Shown piece by piece: positions 14,595 through 25,161 of a DNA stretch of 64,000 nucleotides. The DNA comes from Pseudomonadota bacterium. Its GTDB lineage: Bacteria > Pseudomonadota > Alphaproteobacteria > Rhizobiales > Rhizobiaceae. A program made the position numbers and the translations under genes. Within the stretch, counting starts at the first letter, position 1, and every line of letters begins with the position of its first letter. Location: assembly GCA_020161665.1 (NCBI GenBank), contig JAIUPA010000043.1:62001-126000 (forward strand). The letters are read 5' to 3'. The notes under the pieces are model-generated. The model was not told the origin of the DNA. It saw nothing but the letters and a program-made list of their open reading frames with translations, and searched no databases.

Positions 14595-15845
14595 ATGAGC
14601 CTCGACAAGCTGACCGTGATCCCGCCAGCCCACCCGCTTGAAGGCAGGGTGAGCCCTCCGGGATCGAAGTCCATCACCAATCGCGCCCTGCTTCTGGCCG
14701 GTCTCGCCAAGGGCGAAAGCCGCCTGACCGGCGCGTTGAAAAGCGATGACACGCTGTATATGGCTGCGGCCCTTCGGGCCATGGGTGTGACGGTGGAAGA
14801 GCCGGACGCCACAAGCTTCCTCGTGCGCTCATCGGGCACGCTGACCCCGCCTTCCGAGCCGCTTTTCCTTGGCAATGCAGGCACGGCAACCCGCTTCCTG
14901 ACGGCTGCCGTTTCGCTCGCCAAGGGGCGGTTTGTGGTGGATGGCGATGCGCATATGCGCAAGCGTCCCATTCTGCCGCTGGTTGAGGCGCTGCGTTCGC
15001 TGGGCGTTGCCATCGAGGCACCGACCGGCTGCCCGCCCGTGACCATTGATGCGACCGGCGCGTTTTCGAAGAACCGCGTGGTGATCGATGCCGGCCTTTC
15101 GAGCCAGTATGTTTCCGCCATCCTGATGGCGTCCGCGCTCTCCACCGCGCCGTTTGAAATTGAGCTGGCCGGGGCCGAGATCGGCGCGCGCGGCTATATC
15201 GACCTGACGCTTGCCGCCATGCGCGCCTTCGGCGGCAAGGCCGAGCAGGTGTCGCCCGCCGTCTGGCGCGTCGAGCCGACTGGCTACACCGCAACCGATT
15301 TCCACATCGAGCCGGATGCTTCCGCCGCCACCTATCTCTGGGGTGCGGAAGTGCTGACCGGCGGCAAGATCGACATTGGCACGCCTGCCGCAGATTTCAC
15401 CCAGCCGGATGCCGAAGCCTACAAGGTCATCGCCAGCTTCCCGAACATGCCTGCCGTCATCGATGGCTCGCAGATGCAGGACGCCGTACCGACGATTGCC
15501 GTTCTCGCCGCCTTCAACAATCACCCGGTCCGCTTCGTCGGCATTGCCAACCTGCGCGTCAAGGAATGCGACCGTATCCGCGCCCTGTCGCTGGGTCTGA
15601 ACGGCATCCGTCCCGGTCTGGCGGTGGAGGAGGGCGATGATCTCGTCGTCCACGCCGATCCGGCTCTGATCGGCCAGCATTGCCCGGCCGAGATTGATAC
15701 CTTTGCCGATCACCGCATTGCCATGAGCTTTGCGCTGGCGGGCCTGAAAGTGTCTGGCATCACCATTCTTGATCCCGGTTGCGTCGCCAAGACCTATCCC
15801 AGCTATTGGGATGCGCTGGCGAGCCTGGGCGTCACCACCGCCTGA
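14595..15845 (+). CDS. EPSP synthase-like protein (3-phosphoshikimate 1-carboxyvinyltransferase, 416 aa)
   Basis: Enolpyruvyl transferase fold with the main EPSP synthase residues: Lys25 in PGSKSITNR, GNAGTATRF (93-101), the catalytic Asp in MQDAVPTIAVLAAF, Glu in LRVKECDRIRAL and the late VAKTYPSYWDAL lysine. The sequence is of the E. coli-like type rather than the longer rhizobial aroA that I remember, so it may be a paralogue; the window cannot show whether another copy exists. Position 101 is Phe where E. coli has Pro, next to the glyphosate-binding loop. It lies between lemA and DUF2207 and ends 8 bases before the latter, so coupling is likely. Confidence 0.85.
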   Translation: MSLDKLTVIPPAHPLEGRVSPPGSKSITNRALLLAGLAKGESRLTGALKSDDTLYMAAALRAMGVTVEEPDATSFLVRSSGTLTPPSEPLFLGNAGTATRFLTAAVSLAKGRFVVDGDAHMRKRPILPLVEALRSLGVAIEAPTGCPPVTIDATGAFSKNRVVIDAGLSSQYVSAILMASALSTAPFEIELAGAEIGARGYIDLTLAAMRAFGGKAEQVSPAVWRVEPTGYTATDFHIEPDASAATYLWGAEVLTGGKIDIGTPAADFTQPDAEAYKVIASFPNMPAVIDGSQMQDAVPTIAVLAAFNNHPVRFVGIANLRVKECDRIRALSLGLNGIRPGLAVEEGDDLVVHADPALIGQHCPAEIDTFADHRIAMSFALAGLKVSGITILDPGCVAKTYPSYWDALASLGVTTA

Positions 15846-15853
15846 GAGGCCGC

Positions 15854-17779
15854 ATGAAAACCCTTCTCCGCCTCATTGCCGTCCTTGTCCTGGCCTTTGT
15901 CGTGGCGGGTGCGGCGCGGGCGGAAGAGTTCATCAAAAGCTACCAGTCCGACATTACGGTGCTGAAGGAAGGCCCGTTGGTGGTGCGCGAAACGATCACC
16001 GCGCGCGTGGAGGGCAATGCCATCAAGCGCGGTCTTTTTCGCGATTTTCCGCTGACCTTCACCACGCCGGATGGTCAGAGCCACGAGGTGGATTTCAAGG
16101 TTCTTTCAGTGGAGCGCGATGGTGAGCCGGAGGAATGGCGCAGCGAAAGCATTGCGGGCGGCATCCGCATCTATACCGGCAACAAGGACGTGTTCCTTTC
16201 GCCCGGTGACCACACCTTCCGCATCGCCTATCAGACCGGGCGGCAAATCCGCTTCTTTGCCGATTATGACGAGCTTTACTGGAACGTCACGGGCAATGGC
16301 TGGCGTTTTCGTATTGCTCAGGCGTCTGCCGATGTCACCTTGCCCACCGGAACGAAGGTGCTGGATACGGCGGCCTATACGGGCCAACGTGGCGAAAGCG
16401 GTCGCGATGCGCGCGCCTTTGTCAAGGGAGACCGCGTTATTTTCACCACCTCGCGACCGCTGGATGCGGGGGAGGGGCTGACGATTGGCGTGAAGCTGCC
16501 GAAGGGCGTGATCGATGCCCCTTCGACCATCGACGAGCGCTGGTGGTTCTTGCGCGATCATCGTGACAGCATCATCGGTATTGGCGGTGTTCTGGCCGTG
16601 ATCCTCTACTATTTCCGCGCCTGGGTCACGGTTGGGCGCGATCCACCGGCGGGCGTCATGGTGCCGCGCTGGGATGCGCCGGAGGGGCTTTCGCCGGCCC
16701 TCGTCAACTACATCGACAACAAGGGCTTTTCGGATAATGGCTGGACGGCCTTTTCGGCGAGCGCGCTGGATCTTGCGGTCAAGGGCTATGTGGTGCTGGA
16801 GGATCTTGAAGACTCCATCATCATTCGCCGCACGGGCAAGAACCCACCGTTTAAGCTGCCCGCGGGGCAGGCCGCATTGTTGGACGCGGTCGGCGGTGAA
16901 GGCAGTACGCTGAAGATTGATCGCGAGCACGGGACACGTGTGGACCGGGCGGGTGATGCCTTCCGCAATGCCATCGAAAGCGAACATCGCGGTCAGTATT
17001 ACAACGCCAATTCCGGCTATATCGCAGGTGGCATTGGTCTTTCGGTTGCCGCCTTTGCCGCGCTTCTGGTGTTCGGCGGTCTGGATGACAACAGCATCGG
17101 CCTTCTGATTATCCCGACCATCTTTGCCGTCGTGATCGGCATCCTCGCCGTGAAATTCGGCAAGACGGTAAGGCGCGGCCGCTCATTGCTCGCCCGCATT
17201 GGGGCGATCATCGCGCTTGCCTTCATCGGCTTCGTGGCCGTGACCGTCGGCGGCAGCATCATCACGCTGATCGCCATGGAAGACATGAACTTCCGGGCGC
17301 TGGTGACCCTGGCGGCGGGCGGTGGCGTCGCACTTCTCAACGTGCTTTTCTTCGCGCTGATGGGGGCCCCCACCCCGCTTGGCCGCCGCCTGATGGATGG
17401 TATCGAGGGACTTCGCACCTATCTGACGGTGGCGGAAGAAGACCGCATGAATATGGCGGGCGCCCCCAAAATGTCGCCCAGGCATTTCGAAACGCTTCTG
17501 CCCTATGCCGTGGCGCTCGGCGTTGAAAAGCCGTGGACCGACACTTTCGAGACATGGCTGGCGAGCGCACAGGACGGTGCCGCTGCGGCCAATTACCAGC
17601 CGGGCTGGTACACGGGGTCTGGCCGCTTCTCGGATCGCATTGGCGGGTTTTCCTCGTCCATGGCCTCGACGATTGCCTCGACCCTGCCGCAGCCGGTCTC
17701 GTCCTCCGGCTCCAGCTTCTCGGGCGGCGGCGGCTTTTCCGGTGGCGGTGGCGGTGGCGGCGGCGGTGGCGGCTGGTGA
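15854..17779 (+). CDS. DUF2207 membrane protein with Gly-rich tail (641 aa)
   Basis: A signal peptide (MKTLLRLIAVLVLAFVVAGAARA) leads into the extracytoplasmic DUF2207 beta domain (EEFIKSYQSDITVLKEGPLV through about residue 210). A first membrane helix at about 233-252 (SIIGIGGVLAVILYYFRAWV) is followed by a cytoplasmic part, then more hydrophobic spans at about 395-500. The protein ends in a Ser/Gly run (SSGSSFSGGGGFSGG, then about a dozen Gly and Trp), a hallmark of this family. Start ATG 15854; an in-frame start 75 bases earlier would overlap the aroA-like gene. Function unknown; the link with LemA is the main clue. Confidence 0.88.
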   Translation: MKTLLRLIAVLVLAFVVAGAARAEEFIKSYQSDITVLKEGPLVVRETITARVEGNAIKRGLFRDFPLTFTTPDGQSHEVDFKVLSVERDGEPEEWRSESIAGGIRIYTGNKDVFLSPGDHTFRIAYQTGRQIRFFADYDELYWNVTGNGWRFRIAQASADVTLPTGTKVLDTAAYTGQRGESGRDARAFVKGDRVIFTTSRPLDAGEGLTIGVKLPKGVIDAPSTIDERWWFLRDHRDSIIGIGGVLAVILYYFRAWVTVGRDPPAGVMVPRWDAPEGLSPALVNYIDNKGFSDNGWTAFSASALDLAVKGYVVLEDLEDSIIIRRTGKNPPFKLPAGQAALLDAVGGEGSTLKIDREHGTRVDRAGDAFRNAIESEHRGQYYNANSGYIAGGIGLSVAAFAALLVFGGLDDNSIGLLIIPTIFAVVIGILAVKFGKTVRRGRSLLARIGAIIALAFIGFVAVTVGGSIITLIAMEDMNFRALVTLAAGGGVALLNVLFFALMGAPTPLGRRLMDGIEGLRTYLTVAEEDRMNMAGAPKMSPRHFETLLPYAVALGVEKPWTDTFETWLASAQDGAAAANYQPGWYTGSGRFSDRIGGFSSSMASTIASTLPQPVSSSGSSFSGGGGFSGGGGGGGGGGGW

Positions 17780-17787
17780 ACCACCTA

Positions 17788-17950
17788 CTCCCCCTTGAGG
17801 GGGAGGTCGCAGCTTGCGGCTTTGCCAAAATGTCCTTCTCCCCAGCGGGGAGAAGGTGGCCCGAAGGGTCGGTTGAGGGGGGGCTTCATATAGGAACCGG
17901 CTCCACCCCCTCATCCCGCTGCCGCGACCTTCTCCCCATCGGGGAGAAGG
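17788..17950. repeat. Three CTTCTCCCC-type hairpin repeats downstream of DUF2207
   Basis: The 308-base gap before glyS contains CTCCCCCTTGAGGGGGAG (17788-17805), CCTTCTCCCC/GGGGAGAAGG around AG... (17834-17856) and CCTTCTCCCC/GGGGAGAAGG around AT... (17928-17950). The stretch between the second and third is itself a long imperfect inverted repeat. They resemble repeats at 37674-37755, 42531-42556 and 51102-51129. I see no gene in the gap. Confidence 0.75.
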
Positions 17951-18087
17951 ATGAAAGCCGATCACTTGAAATCCTTCGGCGATATGGCAGAGGTCGCAGT
18001 GAAGCGACCGCTTGGGGGTGACATTTGCCGCACAGCTTGCTAGAGCCTCCCCAACCCTTTTTGACCTGTTGAGCCGGTTCATACATC

Positions 18088-20262
18088 ATGCCTGATCTTC
18101 TGCTTGAACTTCGTTCCGAGGAAATCCCCGCCCGCATGCAGCGCAAGGCGGCGGGTGATCTGAAGAAACTCGTCACCGATGCGCTGGTGGATGCGGGCCT
18201 GACCTATGAGGGCGCGCGTGAATACTGGACGCCGCGCCGTCTGACGCTTGATATTCGCGGCCTTTCGGCCCGCTCGGCCGATCAGCGCGAGGAAATCAAG
18301 GGACCGTCGACCAAGGCCCCGGCCCAGGCGATTGAGGGCTTTCTGCGCAAGGCGGGGCTTGCCTCGATTGCCGATGCGAAGGTGGAAACCGACCCGAAGA
18401 AGGGCGAGTTCTACGTGGCTGTTGTCGAAAAGCCGGGTCGCGCCGCACCGGAAATCATGGCCGAGGTCATGCCGGGCATCATCCGTAACTTCCCCTGGCC
18501 GAAGTCCATGCGCTGGGGTGCGGCCTCTGCCAAGCCCGGCGCGCTGCGCTGGGTGCGCCCGCTGCAGTCGATCATCTGCACCTATGGGCAGGAGCATGAT
18601 GAAACGGTGGTCATTCCCTTCGATGTGGATGGCATCGTCGCCAGCAACGTCACCTATGGCCATCGCTTCCATGCGCCGGATGCCATCACGGTGCGCCGCT
18701 TCTCCGATTACGCCTCGGCGCTGGAAAAGGCCTTCGTCGTTCTCGATGCCGAGCGTCGCAAGGACATCATCCTGCATGACGCCCGCGATCTCGCCTTCGC
18801 CGCCGGTCTGGAACTGGTGGAAGACGAGGGGCTGCTCGAAGAGGTCTCCGGCCTTGTTGAATGGCCGCAGGTGCTGATGGGTGCATTCGAGGAAGAGTAT
18901 CTGGCGATCCCGTCGGAAATCATCCGCCTGACGATCAAGACCAACCAGAAGTGCTTCGTGACCCGCGCCGCCGGTGCCGAAACGCTCTCGAACCGCTTCA
19001 TTCTGGTCTCGAACATTGCCGCCACTGATGGCGGCGCGGAAATCATTCATGGCAATGGCAAGGTGGTGCGCGCCCGTTTGTCAGACGCCAAGCACTTCTG
19101 GACCCGCGACCAGCACGACCTGCCGGATCTGGAAGAACTGGCCGCCTCGGCGGAAAAGTTCGGGCTTGATCTGAACAAGCCGCTCGACCAGCGTATGGCC
19201 AAGCTCGATCACCTCAACGTCACCTTCCATGCCAAGCTCGGCTCGCAGGGCGAGCGCGTGTCGCGCATCCGTGCGCTGGCCGCACAGCTTTCCAAGGTCG
19301 TTTATGGCGGCATGACGGAAACTCAGAAGGTGGCCGAACCCGCAATCGCTGCACTGTCTGAGGCCGACTTCGCCAAGCTGGTGGATCGCGCCGTGGTGCT
19401 GTCCAAGGCGGACCTTCGCACCGAAGCCGTGGGCGAATTCCCGGAACTTCAGGGCGTCATGGGCCGCAAATATGCGTTGCTTCAGGGTGAGACGGCAGAA
19501 GTCGCCGAAGCCATCGAAGACCATTACAAGCCGCAAGGCCCGTCGGACCGCGTGCCCTCTGGCCGCGTGGCGCTGACGGTGGCGCTGGCCGACAAGCTCG
19601 ATACGCTGGCCGGTTTCTGGGCTATTGATGAAAAGCCGACCGGCTCGAAGGACCCCTATGCCCTGCGCCGCGCCGCTCTTGGCGTCGTGCGCATCATGCT
19701 GGAGCGTGACATTCGCCTGCCGTTGCTGTCTGTTGCCAAGGATGGCGACCTTCTGACCTTCTTCCATGATCGTTTGAAGGTCTATCTGCGTGATCTCGGT
19801 GCGCGCCATGACCTGATCGATGCCGTGATTACGCCCGACGCTGACGACCTGCTGTTGATTGCCCGCCGCGTTGAAGCGCTGACCGCTTTCATCACCGGCG
19901 AGGAAGGCCTGAACCTTCTGGCCGGGACAAAGCGCGCCACGCAGCTTCTCGCCGCCGAAGAAAAGAAGGGCACGGTCGTGGCCGATCAGGTCGATCCGTC
20001 GCTTCTCAAGGTCGATGCCGAAAAGGCGCTTCATGCGGCCATCGAAACGGCCTCTGCCGATGCGGCCAAGGCCGTGAAGGCTGAGGATTTCCGCGGCGCA
20101 ATGAAGGCCCTTTCGGACTTGCGTGGCCCGGTGGACCAGTTCTTTGCCGATGTTCTGGTGAATGACGAGGATCAGGCCGTACGCGCCAACCGTCTGGCGC
20201 TGTTGAAGGCCATCCGCACCGCCACCGGCACAGTGGCCGATTTCTCGAAGATCGCGGGCTGA
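18088..20262 (+). CDS. glyS: Glycyl-tRNA synthetase beta subunit (724 aa)
   Basis: Non-catalytic but essential subunit of the alpha2beta2 glycyl-tRNA synthetase, which binds tRNA and carries the anticodon-binding domain. The start [58 protein letters not shown] and [35 protein letters not shown] (in parts) are family blocks. The C-terminal 120 residues form a helical DALR-type region. Start ATG 18088. It is separated from glyQ by three unrelated genes and repeat DNA, which is unusual compared with an adjacent glyQ-glyS pair. Confidence 0.95.
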   Translation: MPDLLLELRSEEIPARMQRKAAGDLKKLVTDALVDAGLTYEGAREYWTPRRLTLDIRGLSARSADQREEIKGPSTKAPAQAIEGFLRKAGLASIADAKVETDPKKGEFYVAVVEKPGRAAPEIMAEVMPGIIRNFPWPKSMRWGAASAKPGALRWVRPLQSIICTYGQEHDETVVIPFDVDGIVASNVTYGHRFHAPDAITVRRFSDYASALEKAFVVLDAERRKDIILHDARDLAFAAGLELVEDEGLLEEVSGLVEWPQVLMGAFEEEYLAIPSEIIRLTIKTNQKCFVTRAAGAETLSNRFILVSNIAATDGGAEIIHGNGKVVRARLSDAKHFWTRDQHDLPDLEELAASAEKFGLDLNKPLDQRMAKLDHLNVTFHAKLGSQGERVSRIRALAAQLSKVVYGGMTETQKVAEPAIAALSEADFAKLVDRAVVLSKADLRTEAVGEFPELQGVMGRKYALLQGETAEVAEAIEDHYKPQGPSDRVPSGRVALTVALADKLDTLAGFWAIDEKPTGSKDPYALRRAALGVVRIMLERDIRLPLLSVAKDGDLLTFFHDRLKVYLRDLGARHDLIDAVITPDADDLLLIARRVEALTAFITGEEGLNLLAGTKRATQLLAAEEKKGTVVADQVDPSLLKVDAEKALHAAIETASADAAKAVKAEDFRGAMKALSDLRGPVDQFFADVLVNDEDQAVRANRLALLKAIRTATGTVADFSKIAG

Positions 20263-20334
20263 TCAAGGCAAAGCCTCCAGACCAGTTCTCAGGCTTCCGG
20301 CAGCGGGTAAAGGTAGCAAACCTATCCCTTCGTC

Positions 20335-20401
20335 ATGGTCGGGCTTGACCCGACCATCCATAGGCAGAAGGAATGTGGATCCTCGGGTCAAGCCCGAGGA
20401 T
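20335..20401. repeat. Paired hairpin repeats A and B
   Basis: Repeat A (ATGGTCGGG/CCCGACCAT, loop CTTGA, 20335-20357) faces repeat B in inverted order (ATCCTCGGG/CCCGAGGAT, loop TCAAG, 20379-20401) with 21 bases between them. Because the two units face each other and share the CGGG-CTTGA-CCCG core, the pair can also fold as one larger imperfect hairpin, as in BIME elements. Confidence 0.8.
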
Positions 20402-20436
20402 GACGGGAGTGGATCAGGCAAGGTCTGTCATCAACA

Positions 20437-20468
20437 AAAAGGCCTCCGGATCGCTCCTGAGGCCTTTT
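20437..20468. terminator. Bidirectional terminator between glyS and the HPE1-like gene
   Basis: AAAAGGCCTC (20437-20446) pairs perfectly with GAGGCCTTTT (20459-20468) around a 12-base loop. A/T tracts on both flanks fit termination of the two convergent genes. Confidence 0.85.
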
Positions 20469-20488
20469 GTCTGATCGGATGTGCGCCG

Positions 20489-21016
20489 TTACTTCAGGCG
20501 CAGTTCCATGCCCGGAAGTTCAGCCGGACCGTTGTCGGAAACGGCGGAGGTCTTGGCGGTGGTGTCGATGGCGTCCTGCGGCGGTTGCTGCTGCGCCTGC
20601 TGGGCTTCCAGCGCCTGCTTTTCGCGCGCGGCAACGGCAGCAGCTTCGCGGGCCGCTTCCTCTTCCTTGCGGGCTTTGGCCTCGGCAATCGTCTTTTCCG
20701 CTTCATCCTCGGTGAGCGCGGCAACCGGCGTCTTGCTGATATGCGTGCTCGGAGAGCCACCCATCCAGCGGTCGATGCGGATCACCTCGCGGGTGCCGCC
20801 CACTTCGCGTGTTTCTTCCGCCTGAACACCATCGGCCAGCTTCGGCACGAGGTAGTCGCCCTTTTCTTCCGCCACTTTCAGCGGCGGGCAGGTGGGGCAG
20901 GACACATTCAGGATGGAATCGTTGTTCAGGCGCGTCCCCGTGATTTCTTCAATCGACGAGGCAAGCGCCGGCTGGGCTGCAAGAGCCGCTATCGCTGACA
21001 GAATGACTAGACGCAT
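20489..21016 (-). CDS. Plant virulence effector HPE1-like domain protein (175 aa)
   Basis: A signal peptide (MRLVILSAIAALAAQPALA) is followed by a small periplasmic domain that starts SSIEEITGTRLNNDSILNVSC. It contains a CPTCPP motif, which resembles the HPE1-like domain I remember in rhizobial annotation. RIDRWMGGSPSTHISKTP ends the domain. The last 75 residues are a Glu/Ala/Gln-rich helix (about 100-145), then a disordered tail ending LPGMELRLK. Exported, function unknown; the name refers to a domain match, not proof of an effector role. Confidence 0.62.
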   Translation of the reverse strand: MRLVILSAIAALAAQPALASSIEEITGTRLNNDSILNVSCPTCPPLKVAEEKGDYLVPKLADGVQAEETREVGGTREVIRIDRWMGGSPSTHISKTPVAALTEDEAEKTIAEAKARKEEEAAREAAAVAAREKQALEAQQAQQQPPQDAIDTTAKTSAVSDNGPAELPGMELRLK

Positions 21017-21133
21017 CGCCGGGTTTCTCCATAAGACTGGGTCAACCCTAGCGAGACTTCCTTACGATCATTTCAGGAGAAATGGTAAAAATTGAACGAA
21101 ACGGCACTTTTTGCGCCGTTTCGTGCCATCATA

Positions 21134-22405
21134 TTACGATTGCTCACGGGCCACGGCACGCCAGCCGATATCGCGGCGGCAAAATCCATTGTCCCAGGCA
21201 ATGCCATCGACCAGCGCATAGGCGCGGTTCTTGGCCTCGGCCACCGTCGCGCCCGTGGCAGTGACGTTGAGCACGCGACCACCCGTCGCCACCAGCTGGC
21301 CGTCCTTCAGCGCCGTACCGGCATGGAAGATTTTCTCGCCATCGCCCGTGGCGGGAAGGGCGGTGATCGGCGTGTTCTTGTCGTAAGAACCCGGATAGCC
21401 CTTGGACGCCATGACAACCGTCAGCGCCGGGCCGTCATGCCACTCGGCAGAAACCTGATCGAGCGTGCCGGTCGCCGTGGCGTAGAGCAGCGGCAGAAGG
21501 TCGGACTTCAGCCGCGTCATCAGCACCTGGCATTCCGGATCGCCGAAACGGACGTTATATTCAATGAGTTCCGGCCCCTTGGCGGTGATCATCAGGCCAG
21601 CAAAGAACACGCCGCTGAAAGGCATGCCTTCCGCAGCCATCCCGGCAATGGTCGGCTCGATGATGTCCTTCATGGTGCGTTCCACCATGGCAGGCGTCAT
21701 CACCGGAGCGGGCGAATAGGCCCCCATGCCGCCGGTGTTCGGGCCAGTATCGCCATCACCGACGCGCTTGTGATCCTGCGCGGTGGCCAGCGCCAGCGCA
21801 TGCTGGCCGTCAGAGAGCACGAAGAAGCTTGCTTCCTCGCCATCAAGGAAAGCCTCGACCACGACTTCCGCACCGGCTTCGCCAAAGGCGCCGCCAAAAC
21901 ACTCGTCAATGGCGGCAAGCGCCTCATCCAGCGTCATGGCAACGGTCACACCCTTGCCTGCCGCCAGCCCATCGGCCTTGACGACGATGGGGGCGCCCTG
22001 TTCGCGCACATAAGCCTTGGCCGCTTCGCCGTCGGTAAAACGCTGATAGGCCCCGGTCGGGATGTTGTATTTGGCGCAGATATCCTTGGTAAAACCCTTG
22101 GACCCTTCCAGCTGGGCCGCCTTGGCGGAGGGGCCGAAAACGGCGATGTTTTCGGCGCGCAACACATCGGCAAGGCCTGCCACCAGCGGCGCTTCCGGCC
22201 CGACGACGACAAGTCCGATGCCCTTGTCTTTGACGAAGGCCACCACGGCGGCGTGATCATCCGGGTTGATGCCAGCCGGTTCGGCATGTTCGAAAATGCC
22301 CGGATTGCCCGGTGCCGCATAGAGCGCTTGAAGACGCGGCGACTGGGCCAGTTTCCAGGCCAGAGCGTGCTCGCGTCCACCCGATCCGATCAGAAGCACT
22401 TTCAT
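21134..22405 (-). CDS. purD: Phosphoribosylamine-glycine ligase (423 aa)
   Basis: ATP-grasp enzyme of de novo purine synthesis that joins glycine to phosphoribosylamine. [19 protein letters not shown] is the N-terminal dinucleotide-like motif. The mid segment [16 protein letters not shown] is the ATP-grasp lysine loop, and [16 protein letters not shown] is the metal-binding end. The start ATG 22405 has CGGAG 9 bases upstream; the in-frame extension to 22438 adds residues not found in the family. It stands alone on the minus strand, divergent from tex. Confidence 0.95.
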   Translation of the reverse strand: MKVLLIGSGGREHALAWKLAQSPRLQALYAAPGNPGIFEHAEPAGINPDDHAAVVAFVKDKGIGLVVVGPEAPLVAGLADVLRAENIAVFGPSAKAAQLEGSKGFTKDICAKYNIPTGAYQRFTDGEAAKAYVREQGAPIVVKADGLAAGKGVTVAMTLDEALAAIDECFGGAFGEAGAEVVVEAFLDGEEASFFVLSDGQHALALATAQDHKRVGDGDTGPNTGGMGAYSPAPVMTPAMVERTMKDIIEPTIAGMAAEGMPFSGVFFAGLMITAKGPELIEYNVRFGDPECQVLMTRLKSDLLPLLYATATGTLDQVSAEWHDGPALTVVMASKGYPGSYDKNTPITALPATGDGEKIFHAGTALKDGQLVATGGRVLNVTATGATVAEAKNRAYALVDGIAWDNGFCRRDIGWRAVAREQS

Positions 22406-22559
22406 GGTCAAATCTCCGAGATTTCCGATGGTTTCCATGGCGGTTAAGGGGGGAGGGGCAAAAGGTCAAGGCTTTCCTGTGGAACCCGGCGCGCAAACAT
22501 TGTCACACCGCATTTGACGACTACATTGCCCCTCCCAGATGAAGAGTCCCGAGGCAGGC

Positions 22560-24860
22560 ATGGCAAACGATATCCAATCCTTGAGCATCACGATTGCAGC
22601 GGCGATTGGTGCAAGGCCCGCGCAGGCGGCATCCGCCATCGAACTGCTGGACGGCGGTGCGACGGTTCCCTTCATCGCCCGTTACCGCAAGGAAGTAACC
22701 GGCGGCCTCGATGATACGCAGTTGCGTGATCTCGCCGAAAAGCTGGTTTACCTGCGCGAGTTGAATGCGCGCCGCTCATCCGTCATCGACAGCATCACCC
22801 AGCAGGGCAAGATGACCGACGAACTGGCCGCCAAGCTGAACGCGGCCACCACCAAGGCCGAGCTGGAAGACCTTTATCTTCCCTATAAGCCGAAGCGTCG
22901 CACCCGCGCCGAAATCGCCCGCGAACGTGGCCTCGGGCCGCTGGCCGATGCCATTTTCGAAAACCGCGCCGCTGACCCCGCCAAACTCGCCGAAGCCTAT
23001 CTCAACGAGAACGTGCCGGACGTGAAGACGGCGCTGGAAGGCGCGCGCGATATCGTGGCCGAAGGCATGGCGGAAAATGCCGAACTTCTGAAAACCTTGC
23101 GCGACTACATGAAGGCGAACGCCATGCTGCGGGCCAAGGTGGTGGACGGAAAGCAGGAGGCGGGCGCGAAGTTTGCCGATTACTTCGACCATACCGAACG
23201 CTGGGCCACGGCTCCCGGCCACCGGGTTCTCGCCATGCTGCGCGGCTGGAACGAGGAAATGCTGACAATCTCCGTCGATGTCGATCAGGATGATCCGGCG
23301 CCGATCAAGCCCGCCCAGATGAAGATTGCCGCCGCTTACCAGATTGCCGGCAAGGGCGAGGCCGACCGCTGGCTGATGGAGGTGGCGGGCTGGTGCTGGC
23401 GCGTCAAGCTCTCCGTGTCGCTGTCGCTCGACCTGATGCGCGAAATGCGCGAGCGCGCCGAGGAAGAGGCGATCCACGTATTTGCCCGCAATCTGAAGGA
23501 CCTTCTTCTGGCCGCACCCGCCGGTTCGCGCGCCACCATGGGGCTTGATCCCGGCATCCGTACAGGAGTCAAGGTCGCCGTGGTGGATGGCACCGGCAAG
23601 CTGTTGGAAACGGCAACGGTCTATCCCTTCCCGCCGAAGAATGATGTGCGCGGCGCGCAGGCCGAACTGGCAAGCCTCATTCGCAAGCACAAGGTCGATC
23701 TGATTGCCATCGGCAACGGGACGGCAAGCCGCGAGACGGAACGGCTGGTCGCCGATCTTCTCGGGAATCTGCCGGCTCCCAAGCCCACCAAGGTCATCGT
23801 GTCGGAAGCCGGAGCGTCGGTCTATTCGGCCTCGCAGACTGCCGCCAACGAATTCCCCAACCTCGATGTGTCGCTGCGTGGGGCGGTTTCGATTGCGCGG
23901 CGTCTGCAGGACCCGCTGGCGGAACTCGTCAAGATCGAGCCAAAATCGATTGGCGTCGGCCAGTATCAGCACGATGTCGATCAGGGCAAACTCGGCCGCT
24001 CGCTGGATGCCGTGGTGGAAGATGCGGTGAATGCGGTCGGCGTTGACCTCAACACGGCGTCCGCGCCGTTGCTCGCGCGCGTGTCCGGCGTCGGTTCATC
24101 GCTTGCCGAAGCGATTGTCGCGCATCGCAATCAGGAAGGGCCTTTTGCCACCCGCAAGGACCTGATGAAGGTGCCGCGTCTCGGGGCCCGCACGTTTGAA
24201 CAATGCGCGGGCTTCTTGCGGATTCCGGGCGGCAAGGAGCCGCTCGATGCCTCCGCCGTCCACCCGGAAGCCTATGATGTGGCGCGCCGCATCGTGGCCG
24301 CCTGCGGGCGTGATCTGCGCTCGCTGATGGGCGATAGCGCGGCGCTGAAAAGCCTCGATCCGCGCACGTTCATTGACGAGAAATTCGGCCTGCCGACGGT
24401 CAAGGACATTTTGAGCGAGCTGGAAAAGCCGGGCCGTGACCCACGCCCAAGCTTCAAGACCGCAACCTTTGCCGATGGCGTTGATGAAATCTCCGACCTG
24501 AAACCGGGCATGATGCTGGAAGGCACGGTGACGAATGTCGCTGCCTTCGGTGCCTTCGTCGATATCGGCGTCCATCAGGACGGACTGGTGCACGTTTCGC
24601 AACTGGCCGACCGCTTCATCAAGGACCCGCATGAGGTGGTGAAGGCGGGCGATGTGGTGAAGGTCCGCGTCGTGGAGGTGGATGTGAAGCGCAAGCGCAT
24701 CGCGCTATCCATGCGCAAGGATGATGGTGCGGCCCCGCCGCCACGCGGGCCGGATCGCCCGCAGGCGTCCCGTCAGCCGATGAAGGCCGCGCCCAAGCCG
24801 GAAAAGCCGGGGCAGGGCTCCTTCGGTGCAGCGCTTGCCGAAGCTTTCAAGAAGAAGTGA
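22560..24860 (+). CDS. tex: Tex-family transcription accessory RNA-binding protein (766 aa)
   Basis: Tex is a nucleic-acid-binding protein linked to transcription processes. Domains in order: N-terminal helical Tex_N ([21 protein letters not shown]), a YqgF/RNase H-like domain ([18 protein letters not shown], about 325-450), a helix-hairpin-helix pair ([20 protein letters not shown], about 495-560) and an S1 domain ([20 protein letters not shown], about 650-720). A Pro/Lys-rich tail ends in EAFKKK. Start ATG 22560 has GAGG upstream; ATG 22539 is also in frame. Confidence 0.93.
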   Translation: MANDIQSLSITIAAAIGARPAQAASAIELLDGGATVPFIARYRKEVTGGLDDTQLRDLAEKLVYLRELNARRSSVIDSITQQGKMTDELAAKLNAATTKAELEDLYLPYKPKRRTRAEIARERGLGPLADAIFENRAADPAKLAEAYLNENVPDVKTALEGARDIVAEGMAENAELLKTLRDYMKANAMLRAKVVDGKQEAGAKFADYFDHTERWATAPGHRVLAMLRGWNEEMLTISVDVDQDDPAPIKPAQMKIAAAYQIAGKGEADRWLMEVAGWCWRVKLSVSLSLDLMREMRERAEEEAIHVFARNLKDLLLAAPAGSRATMGLDPGIRTGVKVAVVDGTGKLLETATVYPFPPKNDVRGAQAELASLIRKHKVDLIAIGNGTASRETERLVADLLGNLPAPKPTKVIVSEAGASVYSASQTAANEFPNLDVSLRGAVSIARRLQDPLAELVKIEPKSIGVGQYQHDVDQGKLGRSLDAVVEDAVNAVGVDLNTASAPLLARVSGVGSSLAEAIVAHRNQEGPFATRKDLMKVPRLGARTFEQCAGFLRIPGGKEPLDASAVHPEAYDVARRIVAACGRDLRSLMGDSAALKSLDPRTFIDEKFGLPTVKDILSELEKPGRDPRPSFKTATFADGVDEISDLKPGMMLEGTVTNVAAFGAFVDIGVHQDGLVHVSQLADRFIKDPHEVVKAGDVVKVRVVEVDVKRKRIALSMRKDDGAAPPPRGPDRPQASRQPMKAAPKPEKPGQGSFGAALAEAFKKK

Positions 24861-24914
24861 GAAAGCTGTTTCAGCCTGATGAAGCTGGGGCCATGTTTTT
24901 CTCATGGCGTATGG

Positions 24915-25006
24915 ATGGTCGGGTCAAGCCCGACCATGACGAACCGATAGGTTGAGGAAAAGCTGGCCCCACACTCCTCCGTCATCCTCGGGCTTGACCC
25001 GAGGAT
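24915..25006. repeat. Paired hairpin repeats A and B
   Basis: Repeat A (ATGGTCGGG/CCCGACCAT, loop TCAAG) at 24915-24937 and repeat B (ATCCTCGGG/CCCGAGGAT, loop CTTGA) at 24984-25006 face each other with 46 bases between. The whole 301-base gap between tex and the MipA gene contains no other recognisable feature except the GTG start region. Confidence 0.8.
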
Positions 25007-25161
25007 CTATCTTTTTTGGCTGAGCGCGCATCATTTTGCGGCAGTCCGCCACTTTTTTGTCACGATTTAACGCGGCGGTAAGCCTAACGCTCTATGTTGG
25101 AACACAGTTAAGAACGGCCCGCCGGTGGGCGTTCAGGTTTTGCGTTTCCGGAGTGCGTATC

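Noticed and set aside
17725..17779. GGC/GGT-rich repeat at the end of DUF2207 as a phase-variable tract
   Set aside because: The repeat unit is three bases, so length changes keep the frame; a Gly-rich tail is normal for this family.
25067..25081. TTAA-N7-GTAA, a CtrA-like site
   Set aside because: One half has a mismatch, and the downstream gene gives no cell-cycle link.
25100..25115. GAAC-N8-GAAC upstream of the MipA/OmpV gene, like a LexA box
   Set aside because: The spacing is 8, not 7, and the LexA direct repeat is strict about spacing; the gene has no repair role.
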